From Candidatus Liptonbacteria bacterium RIFOXYD1_FULL_36_11 (GTDB taxonomy: Bacteria > Patescibacteriota > Minisyncoccia > UBA6257 > XYB1-36-10): a DNA stretch of 26,452 bases. Of the stretch, positions 21,529 to 26,452 are shown in pieces (the first letter of the stretch is position 1; each line of letters begins with the position of its first letter). The DNA is taken from the NCBI GenBank assembly GCA_001821375.1, contig MHLG01000011.1:2384-28835 (forward strand), given 5' to 3'. The notes under the pieces were generated by a model. It was not told the DNA's origin. It saw nothing but the letters and a program-made list of their open reading frames with translations, and did not search any database. The position numbers were made by a program, and so were the translations under genes.

Positions 21529-22204
21529 GCTGAAACATATTACTCTTTCCTCCTCGGGCGATAAAAAAATTGCCGGAATTTTTTCCGCTACGGAAAACAT
21601 AAAAGGTTGGGTTTTACTTTTACATATGATGCCTGCTACAAAAGAATCTTGGGACGATCTTTCTAAACTTTTAAATGCGGAAGAAATTACCACGCTCGCC
21701 ATAGATTTAGCGGGGCATGGCAAATCAAGCGGCGGGCCGGAAGACTATTTAAGTTTTTCCGATAACGAGCATCAGGATAGCATTAACGATGTAAAAAAAG
21801 CTCTTGAGTTTTTAAGAAGCGAAGGAGCGGAATTTGAAAAAACAGCAATTATTGGAGCTTCTATTGGCGCTAATTTAGCTTTAAAATATACCAGTGAATG
21901 TCAGAATTTAAAAACATTAGTTCTTCTTTCCGCAGGCTTAAATTATCACGGCATTAAAACGGAACCGTTTATTGAAAAACTAAAGTCGGGAAGTAGTATT
22001 TTATTTGTAAGTAGTCGCGACGACGAAAGAAAAAATAGCGATAACGCCGAAGAAACACAAAAACTTTTTGATCTTGTTCCGGCGGACGTAGAAAAAGAAA
22101 TTATTGTCTATGAACATGCCGGACATGGCACTGATATGCTGAAAACGGATGAAATGCCGTCACTTCCTGAATCTATCGTTAATTTTTTAAAAAATCATTT
22201 TTAA
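21521..22204 (+). CDS. Alpha/beta hydrolase
   Basis: A 227-residue alpha/beta-hydrolase fold protein. The oxyanion strand is VLLLHMMPATKESWDDL (about 31-47), the next motif LAIDLAGHGKSSGG (62-75), the nucleophile elbow IIGASIGANLAL with Ser near residue 113, the acid in FVSSRDDER (about 166), and the catalytic His in YEHAGHGTDML (about 203). This gives a complete Ser-Asp-His triad for an esterase-, thioesterase- or lipase-like reaction; the substrate is unknown. It overlaps tpiA by 8 nt and precedes the GtrA gene by 15 bp, so the three are probably one operon. There is no signal peptide. Confidence 0.85.
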   Translation: MFELKHITLSSSGDKKIAGIFSATENIKGWVLLLHMMPATKESWDDLSKLLNAEEITTLAIDLAGHGKSSGGPEDYLSFSDNEHQDSINDVKKALEFLRSEGAEFEKTAIIGASIGANLALKYTSECQNLKTLVLLSAGLNYHGIKTEPFIEKLKSGSSILFVSSRDDERKNSDNAEETQKLFDLVPADVEKEIIVYEHAGHGTDMLKTDEMPSLPESIVNFLKNHF

Positions 22205-22219
22205 CTAAATAAAAAACAA

Positions 22220-22678
22220 ATGTTTGCACAAATTTTTAAGTTTGGTTTTGTCGGGATATTAAACACTGCTATTGATATAGCAATCTTAAACGCCTTAATG
22301 TCTTTTAGTGGTATAAAAGCTGGATTTTTTTTTAGTCTCTTTAAAGGTGCCTCATTTTTAGCCGCTACTATTAATAGCTACTTTATGAATAAATACTGGA
22401 CTTTTAAAGATAATGATAAAAAAACTGTTGCGGAAGCTGGGCAATTCTTTATTGTTAGTGTACTTGGCCTTGTTATTAATATTAGTGTAGCTTCTTTTGT
22501 AGTGAACTTTATCAATCCTATTTTATTCATCTTAAAGCCGTTTAAATACGCTATTTCTATTTTTGGTATTAATTTTGATAACGCGCAAATTTGGGGCAAT
22601 ATCGCCGCTCTTACTGCCTCCGCTTCTTCCATGTTTTGGAATTTCTTTGGCTATAAACTTATTGTCTTCAAAAAATAA
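22220..22678 (+). CDS. GtrA family membrane protein
   Basis: A 152-residue protein with four predicted membrane helices, of the GtrA family. These proteins are thought to move or flip polyprenyl-phosphate-linked sugars, or to assist the matching glycosyltransferases, in O-antigen and cell-wall polysaccharide modification. Typical features are FKFGFVGILNTAIDIAILN at the start (about 6-24), ATINSYFMNKYWTFKD after helix 2 (about 49-64), and the final helix ending MFWNFFGYKLIVFKK. No bactoprenol glucosyltransferase (GtrB) lies beside it, but two GT-C enzymes that use polyprenyl-linked sugars are in the window. It is the last gene before a 418-bp region holding RNA elements. Confidence 0.9.
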   Translation: MFAQIFKFGFVGILNTAIDIAILNALMSFSGIKAGFFFSLFKGASFLAATINSYFMNKYWTFKDNDKKTVAEAGQFFIVSVLGLVINISVASFVVNFINPILFILKPFKYAISIFGINFDNAQIWGNIAALTASASSMFWNFFGYKLIVFKK

Positions 22679-22801
22679 TTTACTCCATGAAACTGCCTTT
22701 ATGTTTTACTTAGGTTTTAATTTATGATTATTTTCTCTTATCCTTTTACTTTATAAACTTTTTAACAGGATAAACTTTTAACTTATAATAAAGTTTTCCT
22801 C

Positions 22802-22831
22802 TTGACAAAAAAACATTCTCTGTGCTATACT
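22802..22831 (+). promoter_or_regulatory. Strong extended -10 sigma70 promoter of the small RNA
   Basis: A perfect TTGACA (22802-22807), an 18-bp spacer and TATACT (22826-22831) preceded by TG-n. It is among the strongest promoters in the window. The predicted start is about 22838. Confidence 0.85.
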
Positions 22832-22837
22832 CCTCTC

Positions 22838-22939
22838 ATTGAATGAGTAAAAGGCGGTCTTTGGCGACATTCGACCAAAGGCTAACTACCTCAGTTGTTT
22901 AGCTAAATCCCAACCTTGTGTTGGGGTTTTAGTTTTTTT
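22838..22939 (+). ncRNA. Unrecognised small structured RNA, about 100 nt
   Basis: The transcript implied by the strong promoter and by a terminator at 22903-22939 (CTAAATCCCAAC/GTTGGGGTTTTAG, then seven T). Between them are two more hairpins: GTCTTTGG (22857-22864) with CCAAAGGC (22875-22882), extended inside by CGA/TCG, and GCTAA (22881-22885) with TTAGC near 22899-22903. The first 11 nt, ATTGAATGAGT, are perfectly complementary to ACTCATTCAAT at 23024-23034 in the murB leader. A 19-codon frame (22843-22902) starting 5 nt from the predicted 5' end could be a leader peptide instead. It does not match the tmRNA, 6S or SRP RNA signatures I know. Confidence 0.6.
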
Positions 22940-22988
22940 ACTAAAAACAGCGCGGGGTTTACTATTTTTTCTTGTGCGTTATCATTAA

Positions 22989-22994
22989 TATAAT
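22989..22994 (+). promoter_or_regulatory. Possible -10 element for a separate murB leader transcript
   Basis: A perfect TATAAT whose predicted start (about 23001) falls just inside the long hairpin at 22997. The -35 region is only a T-rich tract, so this is uncertain; read-through of the upstream terminator is the alternative. Confidence 0.35.
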
Positions 22995-22996
22995 CG

Positions 22997-23077
22997 GGCT
23001 GTTAGAGCGGCTACGTATTGAGCACTCATTCAATATAAACAACGAGGAGGTCACCAATCGTAGTCGCTCTAACAGCC
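22997..23077 (+). promoter_or_regulatory. Long leader hairpin upstream of murB
   Basis: GGCTGTTAGAGCGGCTACG (22997-23015) and CGTAGTCGCTCTAACAGCC (23059-23077) form a 19-bp stem with one G-U pair as RNA. Directly on top is TATTGA/TCAATA (23016-23021 with 23030-23035). A 23-nt unpaired 3' side carries GAGGAGGT, a Shine-Dalgarno-like run with no nearby start codon. The murB ATG is 20 nt after the stem. It probably regulates murB. Confidence 0.65.
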
Positions 23078-23096
23078 AGAATCTTCATTACTCATA

Positions 23097-24068
23097 ATGA
23101 TTAAACTGGCAAAAAACGTCTCTTTAAAAAAATACAGCCACTTCAAAATTGGCGGGCAGGCTGATTTTTTTGTCGAACCAAAAAATCTTGAAGAGCTGAA
23201 AGAAGTTTTAGAAAAAGCTAAAAAAGAAGGCATGAAAAAAATATTTATTCTTGGTGGTGGCACCAATATGCTTTTTGACGATAAAGGCTTCCGCGGCTTA
23301 GTTATTAGACCTGTTTTTAATAAGATTGAAGCATCAGAAATTTCTCCAGATGATATTGAAGTAAAAGCTGGTTCTGGATTGCTTGTTGGAGAACTTCTTA
23401 ATTTTTGCGTAGAAAAGAATCTTTCTGGGCTGGAGTGGGCTGGAGGATTACCCGGCACCTTAGGCGGGGCGGTAAGAGGCAACGCCGGCGCTTTTAAAGG
23501 TGAAATAAAAGACTCTGTAATAAAAGTTATTAGCTTTAATTTAACAAACGGAAAAATTACTGAAAGAAAAAACAAAGAATGTGATTTTTACTATCGCACC
23601 AGTATTTTTAAAAAAAAAGGAAATAACGCGCTTTCAAATAAAGAACTTATTATTGAAGTAGTCTTAGCTCTAAAAAAGGGGAATGGGGAAAATATAAAAA
23701 ATTCCATTTTAGAAAAAATCAATTACCGTCATTTAAGGCAACCTCTTAATTATCCAAACATCGGCAGTATTTTTAAAAACGTAAATATTGAAAAAGTCCC
23801 TCAAGCTACTTTAGAATTATCCGAAAAAGAAATAAAAACAGATCCCTTTCCGGTTGTGCCAGCTGCCTTTTTAATTAGCGAAGCAGGATTAAAAGGAAAA
23901 AAAATCGGCGGCGCTAAAATTTCTGAAAAACATCCAAACTTTATTATCAATTTTTCTGGTCGTGCCAAAAGCAGTGATGTAAAAAAACTTATTTCTTTCG
24001 TAAAAAAGAAAATATTTTCTAAGTTTAGTATTTACTTAGAAGAAGAGGTAGTTTATCTTAAACCTTAA
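23097..24068 (+). CDS. murB: UDP-N-acetylenolpyruvoylglucosamine reductase MurB
   Basis: FAD-dependent enzyme that completes UDP-MurNAc synthesis; 323 residues. FAD-domain motifs are YSHFKIGGQADFFVEP (about 13-28), ILGGGTNML and LPGTLGGAVRGNAGA (about 119-133). Active-site residues can be placed in FYYRTSIFK (Arg), NYPNIGSIFKN (proton-donating Ser) and the C-terminal LEEEVVYL (Glu). PAAFLISEAGLKGKKIGGAKIS and KHPNFIIN are also typical. The gene stands apart from the dcw cluster 5 kb upstream. ATG 23097 has no Shine-Dalgarno, and a long hairpin ends 20 nt before it. No terminator of good quality follows. Confidence 0.96.
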   Translation: MIKLAKNVSLKKYSHFKIGGQADFFVEPKNLEELKEVLEKAKKEGMKKIFILGGGTNMLFDDKGFRGLVIRPVFNKIEASEISPDDIEVKAGSGLLVGELLNFCVEKNLSGLEWAGGLPGTLGGAVRGNAGAFKGEIKDSVIKVISFNLTNGKITERKNKECDFYYRTSIFKKKGNNALSNKELIIEVVLALKKGNGENIKNSILEKINYRHLRQPLNYPNIGSIFKNVNIEKVPQATLELSEKEIKTDPFPVVPAAFLISEAGLKGKKIGGAKISEKHPNFIINFSGRAKSSDVKKLISFVKKKIFSKFSIYLEEEVVYLKP

Positions 24069-24308
24069 CTGTAAAAAAATGAAACTCCATAAACTTACAC
24101 TTACAGTATCCTCAGAAACTTCAGTCTAGCGGAATTCACCGAAGTAGAAATAAAAAGGTATTCATTAATAAACTTACACTTGTGATTTTTTTTGTGAAGG
24201 CGGATAAAATAAAAATATTTTTTGCATTTTTTTCTTTGTTTTTTATCTTAAAAAAGTTTTCCACAGTTATTTTATTCCTTTTTTGTTCTAGAATTAAGTT
24301 AAAGTCTT
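24069..24308. other. Gene-free region between murB and the lysine-rich peptide
   Basis: I find no gene here. It holds a 14-bp direct repeat, ATAAACTTACACTT, at 24089-24102 and 24168-24181 (79 bp apart), a weak ACTGTAA/TTACAGT inverted repeat just after murB, a DnaA-box-like TTTTCCACA (24257-24265, one mismatch) and a possible -10 TAGAAT near 24289-24294, which could start the downstream leader at about 24301. Confidence 0.5.
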
Positions 24309-24347
24309 GACCAACGTTGTTACCTCGTCAGTAATTTATAGTTGGTC
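24309..24347 (+). promoter_or_regulatory. Structured leader hairpin before the lysine-rich peptide
   Basis: GACCAAC (24309-24315) pairs with GTTGGTC (24341-24347). Inside, GTTAC (24319-24323) pairs with GTAAT (24331-24335, one G-U) around loop CTCGTCA. The internal loop is 3 and 5 nt. It sits 23 nt before the start codon and is likely a 5' untranslated RNA element. Confidence 0.55.
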
Positions 24348-24370
24348 TTTGTTATTAACAATTTTTTAAA

Positions 24371-24436
24371 ATGGCAAAAAAGAAAGCGAAAGCTACGAAA
24401 AAAAAGAAGACAGCCAAGAGAGGAAAGAAAAGATAG
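24371..24436 (+). CDS. Tiny lysine-rich basic peptide, 21 residues
   Basis: ATG 24371 opens a 21-codon frame with more than half Lys or Arg: MAKKKAKATKKKK and then TAKRGKKR, ending in TAG. The composition resembles the basic tails of nucleoid or ribosomal proteins and lacks any fold, so it probably binds nucleic acid or ribosomes. I do not recognise a named family. Support that it is real comes from context: a structured leader before it, and a strong terminator 10 nt after its stop codon that isolates it from hpf. There is no Shine-Dalgarno. Chance A-rich sequence is the alternative, but the well-formed unit argues against it. Confidence 0.6.
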   Translation: MAKKKAKATKKKKTAKRGKKR

Positions 24437-24446
24437 TCTTCCCACA

Positions 24447-24482
24447 ATTACCCCGATTTATCAAGTCGGGGTAATTTTTTTA
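24447..24482 (+). terminator. Strong intrinsic terminator
   Basis: ATTACCCCGA (24447-24456) pairs perfectly with TCGGGGTAAT (24466-24475) around a 9-nt loop and is followed by a T run. Confidence 0.95.
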
Positions 24483-24494
24483 TAAGTCCGACCG

Positions 24495-24500
24495 TATAAA
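24495..24500 (+). promoter_or_regulatory. -10-like TATAAA just before hpf
   Basis: TATAAA ends 5 nt before the hpf ATG at 24506, so a start near 24506 would give a leaderless hpf-secA mRNA. No good -35 is seen, since the region overlaps the upstream terminator. Confidence 0.4.
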
Positions 24501-24505
24501 ATAGC

Positions 24506-24820
24506 ATGAGTATAAATATTAAAACAAAAAATTTAGAGATAACCCCTTCTTTAAAAAACTATTTAGACAAAAAGATAGCTTCTATCAGCCAGCTGGTTAA
24601 AAAATGGGAAGAAAAAGGGGCTGTCAAGATTGATTTTGAGGTGGCTCGCATAACCAAACATCACCATAAAGGCGATGTTTTTTATGCCGAAGCTAATTTA
24701 TTTATTGAAGGAACAAATATAAGGGCTGAAAGCCTCGGCGATAACATCAGAAAAGCTATTGACTTGGTTAAGGACAAGCTTAAGATGGAGATAAAGAAAT
24801 ATCGCGAGAAACTCGCCTAA
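24506..24820 (+). CDS. hpf: Ribosome hibernation promoting factor (HPF/RaiA/YfiA family)
   Basis: A 104-residue short-type hibernation factor that binds the 30S decoding region and stabilises inactive ribosomes. It starts with INIKTKNLEITPSLKNYLDKK (read as the family 'x-x-x-x-N-x-x-x-T-x-x-x-x-x-Y' pattern), has VKIDFEVARITKHHHKGDVF in the second strand region (about 40-59), YAEANLFIEG and RAESLGDNIRKAIDLVKDKL (about 74-93), and a basic C-terminus. It lacks the C-terminal dimerisation domain of long HPF, so it may resemble E. coli YfiA/HPF in action. It has no Shine-Dalgarno, and secA starts 5 nt after its stop codon, as in many Gram-positive and candidate-phylum genomes where the two are linked. 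Confidence 0.93.
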   Translation: MSINIKTKNLEITPSLKNYLDKKIASISQLVKKWEEKGAVKIDFEVARITKHHHKGDVFYAEANLFIEGTNIRAESLGDNIRKAIDLVKDKLKMEIKKYREKLA

Positions 24821-24825
24821 AACAA

Positions 24826-26452
24826 GTGATATTCAGATTTTTAAAAAGATTTTTTAATCCCGTAGAAGAGCTAAAAAAAATTGTCTCTAAAATAAATTCT
24901 TTAGAAGATCAGATAAAAAGTCTTAACCAAAATGATTTTCCGAAAGAGACAAGTAAACTCATCTCCCGTCTTGAAAACGGGGAAACTCTTAATGATATTC
25001 TCCCTGAAGCTTTTGCTCTCGTCAGGGAAACCGCAAAGCGTGTTCTAAAACAGCGCCATTTTGATGTTCAGCTTTTAGGAGGGATTATTTTACACCGTGG
25101 CGGCATAGCGGAAATGATGACTGGTGAAGGAAAAACTCTTGCCGCCACCGCTCCCGCTTATTTAAATGCCCTTTCAAAAAAGGGAGTGCATGTTGTTACT
25201 GTTAATGAATACCTGGCAAAAAGAGACACGGTTTGGATGGGACAGATTTACCACGCTCTTGGTCTTAAGGTTTCCTGCTTGGTACATGAGGGCGCTTTTA
25301 TTTATGATCCTGAATATAAAATTTCTCCGGAAAACGCAGAAATAACTGACAAAAAAAGAGACACCACTGGCAGCTTTTTAGTGGAGGAAGATTTTTTAAA
25401 ACCTGCTTCTAGGGGCGAAGCCTATCTTGCTGACATTACTTATGGCACAAACCATGAATTCGGTTTTGATTATTTAAGGGATAATCTTGCTCAAGATTTA
25501 AGAAATCAAGTTCAACGGCCATTTTTCTTTGCTATTGTTGATGAGGTGGATAGTATTTTAATTGATGAAGCAAGAACTCCTCTTATTATTTCCGCTCCCG
25601 ATGCCGAATCTAGCGAACTTTATAAAAAATTTGCTAGAATCGCGGAAAATCTTGAATCAGAAAAAAACTACATCGTTGACGAAAAAATGAGATCGGTTAG
25701 CATCACTGAATCTGGTATTGAAAAAATTGAAAGAGCTTTGTCTTGTGACAATATTTATGCTCCAGAAAATATGCGACTTGTGCATTATTTGGAAGAAAGT
25801 TTAAAAGCCAAATCCCTGTTTAAAAAAGATAAAGATTACGTTGTTAAAGATGGAGAAATAATAATTGTTGACGAATTTACCGGCCGTCTTATGGTTGGTC
25901 GCCGCTATTCCGGGGGACTACACCAAGCTATTGAAGCAAAAGAGAATGTGCTGGTAAAAGAAGAATCGCGCACTTACGCTAAAATTTCCCTGCAAAACTA
26001 TTTCAAAATGTATCCCAAACTTTCTGGTATGACCGGTACTGCCGAAACTTCAGCGGAAGAATTTGATAAAGTTTACGGCTTAGAAGTTATTTCCGTTCCT
26101 CCTAATAAAGTTTTAATAAGAAAAGATCTTCCGGATGTAATCTATAAAAATTTTCAGGCAAAAATGCGCGCAGTAGCAAAAAGAGTAAAAGAAGCTAACC
26201 AAAAAGGCCAACCGGTTTTAATCGGCACTACTTCCATTGAAAAGAATGAAATTATCTCAAGATATTTAAGTCGCGAAGGCATCAGATATGAAATGTTAAA
26301 TGCTAAAAATAACGAACGCGAAGGATCTATTATTGCTCAAGCTGGAAAACTTGGCGGGGTTACCGTTGCTACTAATATGGCTGGCCGCGGTGTGGATATA
26401 ATTTTGGGCGGCAACCCGCCTGATAAAGAAAAAATGGAAAAAGTTAAACAAG
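24826..26452 (+). CDS. secA: Protein translocase ATPase SecA, 3' end cut by the window
   Basis: The first 542 residues of SecA, the motor that drives preproteins through SecYEG. The start is GTG 24826, 5 nt after hpf, giving the usual N-terminus (IFRFLKRFF). Walker A is MTGEGKTLAATAP (99-104 core), Walker B is VDEVDSILIDEAR (DEVD 239-242), with YGTNHEFGFDYLRDN before it, then the preprotein cross-linking domain and SGMTGTAETSAEEF, and the NBD2 start IGTTSIEKNE and NMAGRGVDIILGG. Between GLKVSCLV and RGEAYLADITYGT there are about 42 residues, against about 8 in B. subtilis SecA, an insertion in NBD1. There is no Shine-Dalgarno. The gene continues beyond the window. Confidence 0.97.
   Translation, partial: MIFRFLKRFFNPVEELKKIVSKINSLEDQIKSLNQNDFPKETSKLISRLENGETLNDILPEAFALVRETAKRVLKQRHFDVQLLGGIILHRGGIAEMMTGEGKTLAATAPAYLNALSKKGVHVVTVNEYLAKRDTVWMGQIYHALGLKVSCLVHEGAFIYDPEYKISPENAEITDKKRDTTGSFLVEEDFLKPASRGEAYLADITYGTNHEFGFDYLRDNLAQDLRNQVQRPFFFAIVDEVDSILIDEARTPLIISAPDAESSELYKKFARIAENLESEKNYIVDEKMRSVSITESGIEKIERALSCDNIYAPENMRLVHYLEESLKAKSLFKKDKDYVVKDGEIIIVDEFTGRLMVGRRYSGGLHQAIEAKENVLVKEESRTYAKISLQNYFKMYPKLSGMTGTAETSAEEFDKVYGLEVISVPPNKVLIRKDLPDVIYKNFQAKMRAVAKRVKEANQKGQPVLIGTTSIEKNEIISRYLSREGIRYEMLNAKNNEREGSIIAQAGKLGGVTVATNMAGRGVDIILGGNPPDKEKMEKVKQ

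Noticed and set aside
22838..23034. 6S RNA or tmRNA, suggested by the roughly 197-nt span with complementary ends
   Set aside because: A strong terminator lies in the middle, no long central-bubble duplex can be drawn, and tmRNA acceptor-stem and tag-peptide signatures are missing.
23036..23058. Resemblance of AACGAGGAGGTCACC to the T-box motif (AGGGTGGNACC)
   Set aside because: The GGTGG core is broken, no specifier stem I or antiterminator can be drawn, and murB is not a usual T-box target.
23069..23575. A 168-codon open frame antisense to murB
   Set aside because: It lies wholly opposite a confidently identified gene, is Ser/Pro/Phe-rich as expected from a mirrored Lys/Glu-rich frame, and has no ribosome site. 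The antisense frames at 15880-16227, 10661-10969 and similar places were rejected for the same reason.
24257..24265. DnaA-box-like TTTTCCACA as part of a replication origin
   Set aside because: It is a single imperfect box, with no dnaA or dnaN nearby, no box cluster, and no typical unwinding element.

Overview
The window is A+T-rich, with short intergenic gaps and standard stop codons (TGA ends tpiA, so the Gracilibacteria recoding does not apply). It carries small versions of core genes, few Shine-Dalgarno sites, and SecA and CTP synthase variants of the kind seen in reduced bacteria. My best reading is a Candidate Phyla Radiation (Patescibacteria) genome, probably Parcubacteria-like. This is inferred from gene content and style, because no rRNA is present.

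Layout. 1-5100: a DUF5680 protein flanked by a short inverted repeat, a large GT-C glycosyltransferase, a 3-methyladenine DNA glycosylase, a NYN-domain nuclease-like protein and the YchF/Ola1 GTPase. 5100-9740: a frameshifted small membrane protein diverges from a 62-residue protein with a perfect Shine-Dalgarno; then a minus-strand pair of pyrG and a second GT-C glycosyltransferase, and an unrecognised 181-residue protein. 9740-12400: pgk behind a 5' hairpin, a DHH phosphoesterase and an RNase HI. 12425-12870: the RNase P RNA gene (minus strand) and a divergent small membrane protein share a palindromic -35 region. 13199-17908: a shortened division and cell-wall operon (mraZ-rsmH-ftsL-ftsI-murF) with a DnaA-box sequence and two MraZ boxes at its promoter, followed by tRNA-Glu(CTC). 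18150-22680: an OMP-decarboxylase-like protein without its catalytic residues, a SIMPL-domain protein, a DedA protein, tpiA overlapping an alpha/beta hydrolase, and a GtrA protein. 22800-24070: a strong promoter driving an apparent small structured RNA, a long leader hairpin, and murB. 24300-26452: a structured leader with a 21-residue lysine-rich peptide, then hpf and a truncated secA.

How the parts work together. mraZ/rsmH/ftsL/ftsI/murF with the remote murB serve peptidoglycan synthesis and septation. DedA (a family linked to lipid-carrier recycling), GtrA and the two GT-C enzymes point to lipid-linked sugar transfer at the envelope. pgk and tpiA are lower glycolysis. hpf and secA are 5 nt apart and probably cotranscribed.

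The most unusual material is non-coding: the small RNA upstream of murB, whose 5' end is perfectly complementary over 11 nt to the loop of the murB leader hairpin; the 17-bp palindrome at the 5' end of the pgk transcript; the shared palindromic -35 at rnpB; and a split between core genes with no Shine-Dalgarno (several apparently leaderless) and lineage-specific genes with good ones.
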